Source: Stenotrophomonas sp. 704A1 (GTDB lineage Bacteria; Pseudomonadota; Gammaproteobacteria; Xanthomonadales; Xanthomonadaceae). Taken from it: DNA of 64,000 nt. This document shows positions 1 to 11,700 of this stretch, piece after piece. The stretch covers positions 2,939,501 through 3,003,500 of the forward strand of contig NZ_CP130831.1 of the NCBI RefSeq assembly GCF_030549525.1, given 5' to 3'. The position numbers and the translations under genes were made by a program. The number at the start of each line of letters is the position of its first letter. Within the stretch, counting starts at the first letter, position 1. The notes under the pieces were generated by a model. That model had not been told where the DNA came from, did no database searches, and was given only the letters and a program-made list of their open reading frames with translations.

Positions 1-999
1 GATGGCGTCGATCAGCTCGCCCGGTGTCACGTCGAATACCGGATTCCAGGCCGCGATGCCCTCGGCGACCGTGCGCGTGCCTCCCACGCCATACAGCTCG
101 CCCGGGTCACGCTGCTCGATCTCGATCTGGCTGCCGTCCACGGTGTCCATGTCCACCGTCGAGGACGGCGCCACCACCATGAACCGGACGCCGTGGTGGC
201 GCGCGGCGATGGCCAGCTGGTAGGTGCCGATCTTGTTGGCGGTATCGCCATTGGCGCAGATGCGGTCGGCGCCGACGATCACCCACTGCACGGCACCGGT
301 CTTCATCAGGTGCGAGGCAGCCGAGTCGGCGATCAGCGTGGCGTCGATGCCATCCTGCTGCAGTTCCCACACGGTCAGGCGCGCGCCCTGCAGCCACGGC
401 CGGGTCTCGCCGGCAAACACGCGGGCGATGCGGTTCTGCGCCATGCCGGCGCGGATCACGCCCAGCGCGGTACCGAAGCCGGCGGTGGCCAGCGAGCCGG
501 TGTTGCAGTGGGTCAGCACACCGCTGCCGGCGTCGATCAGACCGGCCCCCAGTGCACCCATGTGGCGGTTGGCGGCCAGATCTTCCTCGGCGATCGCCTG
601 CGCCTCGGCCTCCAGCACGGCCTTCCAGTCGGCGCCGGCGGTGGCCAGGCAACGGCGCATCCGTGCCAGCGCCCAGGCCAGATTGACCGCGGTCGGGCGC
701 GACGCGTTCAAGCGCTGCAGGGCCGGCTCCAGCTGCTGCAGTGCATGCGCACCGTCGGCCGCCTGCACATCGCGTGCTGCCAGCACCACGCCCCAGGCCG
801 CGGCGATGCCGATGGCCGGCGCGCCGCGCACGGTCAGCGCATGGATGGCCGCGGCAACCGCATCACTGTCATGACAGGCCACGTGTTCGACCACGAACGG
901 CAGCTTGCGCTGGTCCAGCAGCTGCAGGGTGTCACCGGTCCACAGGATCGGGCGGATGTGGTCGTAACGGGCGTAGTCGAGGTCGGTGGCAGTGTTCAT
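1..999 (-). CDS. mtnA: S-methyl-5-thioribose-1-phosphate isomerase, 3' end outside window
   Basis: This gene encodes the methionine-salvage isomerase that converts 5-methylthioribose-1-phosphate to 5-methylthioribulose-1-phosphate in the cytoplasm. The reading frame is open from the ATG (complement of 997-999) through the window edge, giving 333 codons without a stop, so only the last residues are missing. Family hallmarks are visible: TVRGAPAIG near the N-terminus, [18 protein letters not shown] with the catalytic cysteine, [20 protein letters not shown] with the catalytic aspartate, and [11 protein letters not shown] near the C-terminus. It is monocistronic as far as can be seen. The DUF3011 gene lies 47 bp upstream on the same strand. 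The assignment is firm; the paralogous eIF2B-like proteins lack this motif combination. Confidence 0.95.
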   Translation of the reverse strand, partial: MNTATDLDYARYDHIRPILWTGDTLQLLDQRKLPFVVEHVACHDSDAVAAAIHALTVRGAPAIGIAAAWGVVLAARDVQAADGAHALQQLEPALQRLNASRPTAVNLAWALARMRRCLATAGADWKAVLEAEAQAIAEEDLAANRHMGALGAGLIDAGSGVLTHCNTGSLATAGFGTALGVIRAGMAQNRIARVFAGETRPWLQGARLTVWELQQDGIDATLIADSAASHLMKTGAVQWVIVGADRICANGDTANKIGTYQLAIAARHHGVRFMVVAPSSTVDMDTVDGSQIEIEQRDPGELYGVGGTRTVAEGIAAWNPVFDVTPGELIDAI

Positions 1000-1046
1000 G
1001 CGCCCATTGTAGGGCCACGCCCGGCAGGGTTGGAGCCTGCGCGGGC

Positions 1047-1778
1047 TCAATTCACCGAGAATTCGGCGCGGCAGCCACCATCGACCCAGATGCCGCTGCG
1101 GTTCCAACCCCAGGTCCGGCCTTCCTCGCAGGGCGTGCTCGACAGCTGGTTGGACACCGTGGCGCTGCTGGAAATGCTGGCCCCGCAGAAGCGGCGCTTC
1201 TTGGATTTGGATTCGCAGGTCAGCCGGCGCGGCATGTCGACGAATCGTCCCTGCTCATCGGCCACCTCGAAGTCGCCCTGGCAGCCGCGGCTGGTCCAAA
1301 CCTCGTTGCGCTTGTAGCCCCAGCCCTGGCCTTCCCGGCACGGCATCACCGACAGCTGCCGCAGCAGCCGGACCGGCGCACCGTCCAGGCGCACCGGGCA
1401 ACTCTGCGGGCGGCCACTGGATTCACAACGCACCACCCGCCGCACCAGCCGCTTGCGGCCGTCCGCGGCAGGCGCCACCCCGGCATCGGTGCCACGTGCG
1501 CGGAATTCGGCACGACAGCCCAGGGTCACCCACACGCCACTGCGGTCGGTGCCCCATTCGCTGCCGCGGATGCAGCTGTTGCTGGACAGCTGCCGGATCA
1601 GGTCGACACCGTTGCTGACATCGATATCACAGTGCACCCACGCCATGTCGCGCGATTCGCAGGTCACCACTTCCCCGTCGTAGCCGGCCGTCTGCGCCGA
1701 CGCCGACGACGGCAGCAGCCCACCCCATATCGCCACGGAGTACATCGGTGCCGCCACGACCGCGAACCACTTGACCAA
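1047..1778 (-). CDS. Secreted DUF3011 protein with three Cys/Trp repeats
   Basis: A 243-residue protein of unknown function. It has an N-terminal hydrophobic signal sequence ending about residue 29 (SSASA before Q). Three repeats follow, each built as CES-x-C, then RQLS, SSNSC or STPCEEG, then WG-x-IWV or VWT, then GCRAEF or GCQGDF. This is the DUF3011 pattern common in Xanthomonadaceae. The start is read as TTG at 1776-1778 because GGGGA lies 6 nt upstream and an in-frame stop precedes it. An internal ATG about 11 codons downstream is possible but would shorten the signal peptide. It is probably periplasmic or secreted, and the regular cysteines suggest disulfides. No partner gene is evident. 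Confidence 0.8.
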   Translation of the reverse strand: MVKWFAVVAAPMYSVAIWGGLLPSSASAQTAGYDGEVVTCESRDMAWVHCDIDVSNGVDLIRQLSSNSCIRGSEWGTDRSGVWVTLGCRAEFRARGTDAGVAPAADGRKRLVRRVVRCESSGRPQSCPVRLDGAPVRLLRQLSVMPCREGQGWGYKRNEVWTSRGCQGDFEVADEQGRFVDMPRRLTCESKSKKRRFCGASISSSATVSNQLSSTPCEEGRTWGWNRSGIWVDGGCRAEFSVN

Positions 1779-1915
1779 AGCTTTCCCCAGGGAATGGATG
1801 AACCGCGATGCCAGTGTGCGGCAACAGCTGTGATAAGAGCATCATCGCGCTTGCTGAATCAAGCGCGAAACCGCACTGTTTCATTCAGTCTGTAGCGTTC
1901 AGGAAAACGCCGGGG

Positions 1916-2872
1916 TCAGGCGTGGGCGAAATCGAACGCAAGCACGTCGGCAATGCGCGGCGTGCGATTCATCGCCATCAGCAGGCGGTCGATGCCGACC
2001 GCTACGCCGGCGCACGCCGGCATCGCCGGCAATGCCGCCAGCAACGCTTCATCCAGCGCGGGCAACACCTGGCCCCGCGCATGCCGGCGCTGCAGGTCAT
2101 GCTGGAAACGCGCGCGCTGTTCCTGCGCATCGTTCAACTCGTGATAGCCGTTGGCCAGCTCCACCGCACCCAGATACAGCTCGAAGCGCTCGGCCAGCGG
2201 AGGCGTGCCGGGGCGGATGCGGGCCAGTGCGGCCTGGCTGGCCGGCCAATCATGGACCACGGTCATGACCGCGTCATCGAAGTGCGGTTGGATGCGATGG
2301 GTCATCAACAGGTCGAGCCAGTCATCGCGGGTCAGGCCGACCGGATCGATATGCACCTCGCCGAGTGCGGCACGCAGTTCGGCCTCATCGGCATCGAACG
2401 GGTCCACACCGGCATGCTGCTGGAACAGCGCGCGGTAGCTCAGTACGCGCAGCGTTGCACTGCGGCCGACCATGGCCAGCGCCTGCCGCACCAGTTCAGC
2501 GGTTTCCTCCAGCAGGCGGTGGTGGTCCCAGCCCACCCGGTACCACTCCAGCATGGTGAACTCGGGATTGTGGCGGCCGCCGGCTTCGCCATTGCGGAAC
2601 ACCCGACCCAGCTCGTAGCAGTCGCCGACACCGGCCGCAAGCAGCCGCTTCAGCGGATACTCCGGCGAAGTACGCAGCCAGCGGCGACGGCCACCGGCAT
2701 CGACGTGGCCACTGAAATCGGTATGGAAGCTGTCGATGTTCGGTTCGGTGTTGCCGCCGACCGAGAGGATCGGCGTTTCCACTTCCAGCACGCCGCGCTC
2801 GGCGAAGAAGTTGCGCAGCAGTGCATTGAGGGCGGCCCGTTGCTGCAGGCCACGCAGCAGCGCGCCGCTCAC
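1916..2872 (-). CDS. epmA: EF-P--(R)-beta-lysine ligase EpmA (PoxA/GenX)
   Basis: A 318-residue class II lysyl-tRNA synthetase paralogue that lacks the anticodon-binding domain. The family attaches beta-lysine to elongation factor P, which helps ribosomes pass polyproline stretches. The class II motifs are present: motif 1 around VLEVETPIL, motif 2 in RTSPEYPLKRLL to YELGRVFRNGE with HNPEFTMLEWYR, and motif 3 in GVAVGIDRLLMAM near the C-terminus. Length matches the E. coli enzyme (about 325). Its start overlaps the end of the upstream GNAT gene by 4 bp (ATGA), so the two are translationally coupled. The partners epmB and efp are not in this window. Confidence 0.93.
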   Translation of the reverse strand: MSGALLRGLQQRAALNALLRNFFAERGVLEVETPILSVGGNTEPNIDSFHTDFSGHVDAGGRRRWLRTSPEYPLKRLLAAGVGDCYELGRVFRNGEAGGRHNPEFTMLEWYRVGWDHHRLLEETAELVRQALAMVGRSATLRVLSYRALFQQHAGVDPFDADEAELRAALGEVHIDPVGLTRDDWLDLLMTHRIQPHFDDAVMTVVHDWPASQAALARIRPGTPPLAERFELYLGAVELANGYHELNDAQEQRARFQHDLQRRHARGQVLPALDEALLAALPAMPACAGVAVGIDRLLMAMNRTPRIADVLAFDFAHA

Positions 2873-3354
2873 AGGATGCCCTCCGGACGCGGGTGGTCCA
2901 GCGGCAGGGTCAACAGGTCGCGGGTGTCATCGATGTAGCCGCTGGCCAGGTACAGGCGCCGCGCCAGTTCGTTGTGGTGGTTCACTTCCAGCCGCAGGCG
3001 GCTGACGCCCCGGCCGCGCGCGCGCTGCTCGCAGATCGCCAGCGCCTGTTTGCCGCGGCCACGGCCACGTGCGCGATGGCTCAGATAAAGCTCGTCGAGC
3101 AGCATGAAGTGACCGCCCTGTTCCAGACTGAAACCCATTGCGATCACCGCATAGCCCACCACCTCACCGGCCTCGTCCAGCCACAGCAGCACTTCGCCGT
3201 TGCGCGGGTCGGCCAGCAGCGCATCCACCCCGCGGCGCACGCGCGCATCGTCGAACTCGATCCTGTCTTCGGCGTAGAAATCCGCCATCAATGCAATCAG
3301 CCGTTCCTCGTCGGCGCGGGTGGCCAGGCGGAAATCCAGCGGTGCGGTCTGCAT
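2869..3354 (-). CDS. GNAT-family N-acetyltransferase
   Basis: A 161-residue GNAT acetyltransferase. The N-terminus reads FRLATRADEERLIALMADFY, typical of the fold. The acetyl-CoA loop is RGRGRGKQAL at about residues 97-106, followed by LRLEVNHHNELARRLYLASGY, the usual motif B. The substrate cannot be read from the sequence. It sits immediately upstream of epmA with a 4-bp overlap, suggesting co-transcription and a possible link to protein or amino-acid modification, although this is only inference from position. A GC-rich hairpin lies between it and the ligA stop. Confidence 0.8.
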   Translation of the reverse strand: MQTAPLDFRLATRADEERLIALMADFYAEDRIEFDDARVRRGVDALLADPRNGEVLLWLDEAGEVVGYAVIAMGFSLEQGGHFMLLDELYLSHRARGRGRGKQALAICEQRARGRGVSRLRLEVNHHNELARRLYLASGYIDDTRDLLTLPLDHPRPEGIL

Positions 3355-3406
3355 CGGTCGTCCTCTCGTACATCAGGCCGGGTGCATGCAGCACCCGGTC
3401 GGGTCA

Positions 3407-5905
<2,499 letters not shown>

Positions 5906-5947
5906 CTACCGCGCCGGGGTGCCAGGCCTCGTCATGCCCGCGCCTTT

Positions 5948-6055
5948 GTAGCGTCGAGCCATGCTCGACTGCTCCACCGGCCCATTCGAGGGCGCCGTCG
6001 AGGGCGCCGTCGAGGGCGCCGTCGAGGGCGCCAGTCGAGCATGGCTCGACTCTAC
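5948..6055. repeat. Inverted SMAG pair, TCGAGC type
   Basis: Two SMAG-type REP units face each other. The left one (5948-5970) reads GTAG followed by the TCGAGC-CAT-GCTCGA palindrome. The right one (6033-6055) is its reverse complement ending in CTAC. The 62 bp between them are mostly a 12-bp tandem repeat. The pair lies between the ligA start and the aminotransferase gene. Confidence 0.85.
5987..6034. repeat. 12-bp tandem repeat, four copies
   Basis: Four consecutive units of CGAGGGCGCCGT, the last ending in AG where it merges with the reverse SMAG unit. The unit contains the palindrome GGCGCC, and the whole block lies in the loop of the inverted SMAG pair. Confidence 0.95.
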
Positions 6056-6122
6056 ATGCCGACCGCTTGCTGCCCGCCCCCACCAGCGTTAGCGTGCGGC
6101 AGCCACCCTTCGGATTCCGCCC

Positions 6123-7226
6123 GTGACCCTGCCCACCTCCCGTCGCCATTTCCTGCAGCTGGCCGGTGCCGGCCTGGCCGTGGCCAGCACGGGCCTGCCC
6201 CTCCCCGGCCGCGCCCAGCCCACCGCGCCCGGCCCGGTCCTGCTCAATTTCAACGAATGTCCTTACGGCCCCTCGCCTGCCGCCCAGCACGCAGCGCGTG
6301 ACAGCATCGCCAGCTGCGGTCGCTACCGGTTCGCCCTGGCCGGCAACGTCCGCGACGCCTTCATCGCGCAGGCCGGCATTGCCGCCGACCACGTCCATCT
6401 GTACCCGGGCTCGAGCGAACCGTTGAACCGCGCTGCAACCCTGTGGACCGGCCCGCAGGCCGGGCTGGTGGTCGCCGACCCGACCTTCGAGACGCTGGGC
6501 GAGATGGCTGCGGCGCGCGGCGCGCACGTAGAGAGGGTGCCGCTGCGCGAGGACGGTGCGCATGATCTGCGGGCGATGGTCGCCGCCGCGCATGCGCGCC
6601 CCACCGGACTGCTGTACGTGTGCAATCCGAACAATCCCACCGGCTCGATCAGCCCGCCGGATGAGCTCGCCTGGCTGCTGGCCAACAAGCCGGCCGCCAC
6701 CCGCGTGCTGGTGGACGAGGCCTACCTGCAGTACAGCGAACAACCCAGCCTGATCACCGCAGTGACCGCTCGCGATGATCTCATCGTGCTGCGCACGTTC
6801 TCCAAGCTGTATGGCATGGCCGGGCTGCGCCTGGGCCTGGCTGCAGCCCATCCGCAGCGACTGCGCGAACTGGCCAGCCTGGGCGAGAATCCATTGCCGG
6901 TGCCGGCGCTGGCCGCGGCACTGGCCAGCCTGCAGGACCCGCAGTTGATTCCACAGCGCCGCCTGCAGAATGCCCAGGCCCGTCAGGCCACCATCGCATG
7001 GCTGGGCAAGCGCGGCTTCAGCTGCGTGCCGTCGGAAGCCAACTGCTTCATGGTCGACGTGCAACGTGACGGCGCGGCGTTCGCCAGGGCCATGGCAGAC
7101 CATGGCGTGGTGATCGGCCGCAGCTGGCCGATCTGGCCGCAGCGCGTGCGGGTGACCGTCGGTACCGAAGCGGAAATGGCGGCATTCCGCCAGGCGTTTG
7201 CGAAGGTCGCCAGCGTACCGGCGTAA
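6123..7226 (+). CDS. Tat-signal HisC-like pyridoxal-phosphate aminotransferase
   Basis: A 367-residue fold-type I aminotransferase of the histidinol-phosphate/class I-II group. Motifs: LNFNECPYGPSP, VCNPNNPTGS, VDEAY and the PLP lysine K228 in TFSKLYGMAGLRLGLA, then a conserved arginine near RVTVG. The N-terminus carries a twin-arginine signal (TSRRHFLQLAG, a hydrophobic stretch, then GRAQP), so it is probably folded with its cofactor in the cytoplasm and exported by Tat. The start is GTG at 6123 with no clear ribosome-binding site; the signal peptide itself supports this start. The substrate is unknown. It lies between two SMAG clusters on the opposite strand to ligA and zipA, so it may have arrived with that insertion. 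A housekeeping hisC is expected elsewhere. Confidence 0.85.
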   Translation: MTLPTSRRHFLQLAGAGLAVASTGLPLPGRAQPTAPGPVLLNFNECPYGPSPAAQHAARDSIASCGRYRFALAGNVRDAFIAQAGIAADHVHLYPGSSEPLNRAATLWTGPQAGLVVADPTFETLGEMAAARGAHVERVPLREDGAHDLRAMVAAAHARPTGLLYVCNPNNPTGSISPPDELAWLLANKPAATRVLVDEAYLQYSEQPSLITAVTARDDLIVLRTFSKLYGMAGLRLGLAAAHPQRLRELASLGENPLPVPALAAALASLQDPQLIPQRRLQNAQARQATIAWLGKRGFSCVPSEANCFMVDVQRDGAAFARAMADHGVVIGRSWPIWPQRVRVTVGTEAEMAAFRQAFAKVASVPA

Positions 7227-7257
7227 CCCTCCCGGGTGGGTGGCGACCCGGACCTCT

Positions 7258-7324
7258 GTAGCGTCGAGCCATGCTCGACTGGGGAGCGGCCTGGCCCCCT
7301 TGTAGAGTCGAGCCATGCTCGACT
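7258..7324. repeat. Two direct SMAG units, TCGAGC type, upstream of RAYT
   Basis: Two GTAG-headed SMAG units in the same orientation, at 7258-7280 and 7302-7324, both with the TCGAGC-CAT-GCTCGA palindrome. A fragment of a third (GCTCGACTGGGG) follows at 7330. They flank the 5' side of the RAYT transposase gene. Confidence 0.85.
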
Positions 7325-7407
7325 GGGGCGCTCGACTGGGGCCTTCCCTATACGCCTGACCGCATTCAAGCGATACCCAAGCTACTTCAGCCAGCCAATG
7401 CTGAGGC

Positions 7408-7854
7408 ATGCCCAGTCCACGTCTCCTGAAAGGCCGATGTTCGCAACTGCGGAACGTCTACGCGATCACCACGGTCACTCACCAGCGCCATCGGCACTTT
7501 GATGATCCACAGCAGGCCGCCGTCGTTGTAGCGGGCCTGCAGTGGATCCAGCAGGAGGGGCGATGCCTCAACCTCGCGTGGGCGGTGATGCCAGATCACG
7601 TGCATTGGTTGATGCAACTGCGCTCAGGAACCCTTGCCGCATCGGTGCAGATGATGAAATCGCGCTGCAGCCGACTCAGCGGCATTGGCGGGCCACTGTG
7701 GCAGCGCGGTTATCATGATCATGCGGTGCGGCGTGATGAATCTTTGAGGAACCAGGCGCTGTACATCGCGGCGAATCCTGTCCGCGCCGGACTGGCGGCA
7801 CAGCTCGGCGAACATCCGTTTGCGTGGTGCCGATGGTTTGACCGGGCGCCGTAG
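7408..7854 (+). CDS. REP-associated tyrosine transposase (RAYT)
   Basis: A 148-residue single-domain Y1 (IS200/IS605-like) transposase of the RAYT family, which nicks single-stranded REP hairpins and is thought to drive their spread. The metal-binding HUH motif is HVH (residues 64-66, in MPDHVHWLMQL). The signature WQRGYHDHAVR follows, then the probable nucleophile Y119 in YIAANPVRAG. All parts are intact and the length is normal, so the enzyme is probably active or recently so. It is flanked on both sides by GTAG/CTAC SMAG units of one sequence subtype. The start at 7408 (ATG) fits the usual short N-terminus (PSPRLLKGRCSQLRNVYAITTVT). Confidence 0.93.
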   Translation: MPSPRLLKGRCSQLRNVYAITTVTHQRHRHFDDPQQAAVVVAGLQWIQQEGRCLNLAWAVMPDHVHWLMQLRSGTLAASVQMMKSRCSRLSGIGGPLWQRGYHDHAVRRDESLRNQALYIAANPVRAGLAAQLGEHPFAWCRWFDRAP

Positions 7855-7862
7855 ACGACTGT

Positions 7863-7960
7863 GTAGAGTCGAGCCATGCTCGACTTGGGCGCGCCCGGGA
7901 ACCCACAAGTCGAGCATGGCTCGACTCTACAGACAGCAGTCGAGCATGGCTCGACCCTAG
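7863..7960. repeat. Three SMAG units downstream of RAYT, TCGAGC type
   Basis: One forward unit (7863-7885, GTAG at the left) faces two reverse units (7908-7930 ending CTAC, and 7938-7960 ending CTAG). All carry the same TCGAGC palindrome as the upstream copies. The array ends 11 bp before the zipA stop codon. Confidence 0.85.
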
Positions 7961-7970
7961 CTTCAGGCGT

Positions 7971-8708
7971 TTACCAGCGCGGGGTCTTGGTCAGCGGCGG
8001 GGCCTGGTGCTGGCGGTCGTAGGCGCGCAGTTCATCGCGGATGTGGGCGATGCGCTGGCGGCCCAGGGCGTTGCGGCTGTCGTCCAGCACCACGCCATCG
8101 AGCAGTTCGGCCATGCGTTGCACGGTCGGCAGCATCTTTTCCCAGGCGTCCAGCGCGGTCAGCGGCGCCGGCAGCGTCAGGAAGAAGGCGATGGCCGGGG
8201 TTTCCATGGCGCGGATGTTGGCCATGTCGAAACTGCCCGGCTTCATGATGCTGGCCATCGAGAAGATCGGCCCTCGCTCCGGATGCCCCTCGACCAGGCG
8301 ATGGAAGACGTTCATGTGGCCGAACACCAGGCCGGTCTTCTCGGCGGCCACAACGATGTCTTCGCCGCGCAGCTGTTCGCCGGCCCGCGCGGCCACGAAC
8401 AGCGAGACGATCTTGTCGAAATCCTGGGTGGCGCGCTTGCCGAGATCGCTGGCCGTTCCGTCCACGTCGGGCAGCCCCAGTTCGGCCTGCTCGCCTTCAT
8501 CCCCCATGCCGGGTTCGGTGCGGCTGTCGGCCAGGGCAACGCCGTCCTCGCCCAGCACCGGTTCGCGGCGTTCGCCGCTGCCCGGCTCGGGGCTGTCGAC
8601 GCGACGGCCTTGGGGCTTCTTCTTCGGACGGCCAAACAGGAAGATCGCAGCGATCAACAGCAGGCCGGCGGCCAGGATGCCGATGCGCAACAGTGCCGTG
8701 TCGGACAT
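7971..8708 (-). CDS. zipA: Cell division protein ZipA
   Basis: A 245-residue bitopic inner-membrane protein that anchors FtsZ to the membrane at the septum. A single N-terminal membrane segment (IGILAAGLLLIAAIFLF, residues 8-24) is followed by a basic stretch, an acidic/proline linker, and the ZipA FtsZ-binding domain from about residue 105 (FDKIVSLFVAARAGEQLRGEDIVVAAEKTGLVFGHMNVFHR). It starts 46 bp after the smc stop and has a GGAG-like ribosome-binding site, so it is probably co-transcribed with smc. In many gammaproteobacteria ligA follows directly; here RAYT and an aminotransferase gene intervene. Confidence 0.93.
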   Translation of the reverse strand: MSDTALLRIGILAAGLLLIAAIFLFGRPKKKPQGRRVDSPEPGSGERREPVLGEDGVALADSRTEPGMGDEGEQAELGLPDVDGTASDLGKRATQDFDKIVSLFVAARAGEQLRGEDIVVAAEKTGLVFGHMNVFHRLVEGHPERGPIFSMASIMKPGSFDMANIRAMETPAIAFFLTLPAPLTALDAWEKMLPTVQRMAELLDGVVLDDSRNALGRQRIAHIRDELRAYDRQHQAPPLTKTPRW

Positions 8709-8754
8709 TCGATTGGTTCTCCGGCTAGTTCATTCAGGTAACTAGGATGGCACG

Positions 8755-11700
8755 TCAGGCCGCGCCCGCCAATCGCGCGGCTTCTTCCAGGTCCACGCTG
8801 ACCAGGCGGCTGACGCCCGGCTCACGCATGGTCACGCCCGACAGCTGGTGCGCGGCCTCCATCGTGGCCTTGTTATGGCTGACGAACAGGAACTGCACCT
8901 TCTCGCTCATTTCCTTGACCATGTTGGCCAGGCGGCCGACGTTGGCTTCGTCCAGCGGCGCGTCCACCTCGTCCAGCAGGCAGAACGGCGCGGGGTTGAG
9001 CTGGAAGATCGCAAACACCAGCGCCACCGCGGTCATCGCCTTCTCGCCACCGGACAGCAGCGAGATGCTGGATACGCGCTTGCCGGGCGGGCGCGCCATG
9101 ATGGTCACGCCGGTGTCCAGCAGATCTTCACCGGTCAGCTCCAGATACGCGTGCCCCCCCCCGAACAGGCGCGGGTACAGAGCCTGAACGCCGGCATTGA
9201 CCCGGTCGAAGGTGTCCTTGAAGCGGCCACGGGTCTCGCGGTCGATCTTGCGGATGGCGTCTTCCAGCGTCTCCAGCGCCGTGGTCAGGTCCGCATGCTG
9301 GGCATCCAGGTACTCCGAGCGCTGCGATGCCTCGCCGTACTCGTGGATCGCCGCCAGGTTGACCGGCTCCAGCCGGCGCATGCGGCCATCGATCTGGTGC
9401 ACCGCCTGCTCCCAGTCGCCCAGGCGCGCATCGTCGGGCAGGGCATTCATCACCTCCTGCAGCACGAAACCGGCCTTCTCCACCGCGCCCTGCAGGGTTT
9501 CGGCGCTGAGCACCAGCGCCTGCTGGTCCAGCTTGCGCTGCGAAATGCGCTCGCGCTGGGTCAGCGCCTGTTCGTCGCGCTGGTGGCGGGTCTGCTCGAA
9601 ACTGCGCAGCTCGGCGTCGATGCCATCCAGCAGGGTGCGCGCTTCGGTCAGCACGCGGTCGGCGCGCACGCGCTCTTCCAGCGCGGCCTGGTGGCTGGCC
9701 TGCAGCGACTCGACCGGTGAATCACCGTCGTCCAGCTGGGAATGCAGCTCGCCCAGCCGCGCATCCAGCTGCCCGCGCTGGGTACTCATGCGCTCCAGCG
9801 CCTGGCTCAGCGATGCCACCTGCGCGCGCTGCGATTCCAGGGTCAGCGCCAGCGCGTGCGCGCGTTCGCGCACACTGCGTGCGGCTTCGCGGGCCAGGTC
9901 GCGGGCGTCGGTCAACTGCCGGCGCTCGCCCTCCAGGCCCTGCCGGTGCGACTCCAGGTCGCCCATGCTGTTGACCGCGTTCTCAAGCCGCGAGCGCGCT
10001 TCACGCGCCTGCTCACGATTGATCTCCAGGGTTTCCTGCAGCTGGCCGAGTTCGCTTTCGATGCGATCGATGCGCGTCCGCGCGGCCTCCACCTTGCCCT
10101 GCTGGCCCTGCAACTGGCCGGCAAGCTCGGACACTGCCCGGTGTGCCTGGTACAACGCGCGCTGCGCGTCTTCGCGCTGCTGCTCGGCCGCCAGCAGCTG
10201 CTCACGGAAGCCTGCGAGCTGCTCTTCCAGTTCGGATTCGCGCGACTGCAGCTGTTCGATCTGCTCACGCAGTTCGTTGATCTCCCGTTCGCGCAGCAGG
10301 GCGCCCTGCTCGGCCGCGCCGGTACGGGACACCCGCACCCAGCCCTGGCCCAGCCGCTCACCGGACTGGGTGATCACCGAATCGCCGTCGGGCAGGCTGG
10401 CCTGCAGCACCTTCGCCTCGGCCAGGTCGCGGGCCCCGTGCAGATGGGCCAGCAGGCGGCGGATCGCGGCCGGGCCCCGCACATGGGCCGCCAGCGAGGT
10501 CGGCGCGACCTTCAGCTCGGCGGCATCGTCGGCGACCAGCGCGATGCGCCCGTCGCCGAGCTCGCCCAGTGCATCGACCAGGCCGGCAGGATCATCGACC
10601 AGCACGCCCTCGATCAACTGGCCGAGCGCGCTTTCCACCGCGTTTTCCCAGCCCGCATCGACGTCCAGGCGCTCGCCTACCCGCGCTGCCGAGTCCAGCC
10701 CGCGCGATTTCAGCCAGGCCACGGCCGCGCCCTGCTCCTGGCCGAGAGCGGCCTGCTGCAGGGTTTCCAGCGAAGCCAGGCGGCCGCGCAGGCCGTTGAC
10801 CTGCCTGCGCAGCTCGGCCAGTTCGTTCTGGCCGCTGCGTTGTTGTTCCTGCACTGCCGATACGCCGTGCTTGCGCTGCTCGACCTGACCGGTCAGTTCG
10901 TCCAGCGCGGTCTTCTGCGTTTCGTGCTGCAGATACAGCTGCTCGAATGCTTCGTCCAGCGCATCCAGGTCCAGCCCGGCACGCTCGGCGGCCAGCGCTT
11001 CACGGCGACGGTCGGCATCGAGGATCTGCTTGTCCAGGTAGTCCACGCGGGTGCGTTCGACATCGCCGGCGCGCGAGGCCTCCGAGCTCTGCGAGGCGTG
11101 CTGTTCCCAGCGGTGCTGCCAGTCGGCCAGGCGGGTTTCGGCCTCGCGCAGCCCTTCCTGCTTGATCTCGTTCTCTTCCTGCAGCGCTTCCAGCTGCGGC
11201 GTGGCCGCATCGACGGCTTCGCGCAGGACGGCCAGCCGGGCTTCGTCGCCACTGATGTGCTGGCCCAGCTCGGACAGCGCCTGCTGCGTTTCGTCACGCG
11301 CCTTGTGCAGGCGCTGCGACAGTTCGCGCTGGTGCTGGATCTGCTGCTCGATGCGGGCCAGCGTGCTGCCCACCTGGTAGACCTCGGCCTGCGCGGCATT
11401 GAGCGCATCGGCGGCCTCTTCACGGCGCACGCGCGAGGTTTCGATTCGTGCCTCGGCCTCACGCTGGTCGGCGATCAGCTGCTGCAGCCGGGTCTCTTCC
11501 TGCGACAGGCCCTCGCGCAGCCTGGACAGGCGCCCATCCAGGCCGCGGTACTCCAGCGCCTTCCACTCGGCATCCTTGATCCGGCGCTCTTCCTGCAGCG
11601 CCTGGTACTGCTCGGCCTGGCGCGCCTGCCGTTTCAGGTGTTCCAGCTGCTTGGTGATCTCTTCGCGCAGGTCGCCCAGCCGGTCCAGGTTCTCGCGGGT

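Noticed and set aside
3378..3398. Hairpin CCGGGTGC/GCACCCGG between ligA stop and the GNAT gene as a terminator
   Set aside because: No T-run on either strand; it may still be structural, but I cannot support a terminator.
9153..9162. C-run inside smc as a possible frameshift
   Set aside because: It encodes consecutive glycines of the conserved LFGGGHAYLEL head motif and the frame is intact.
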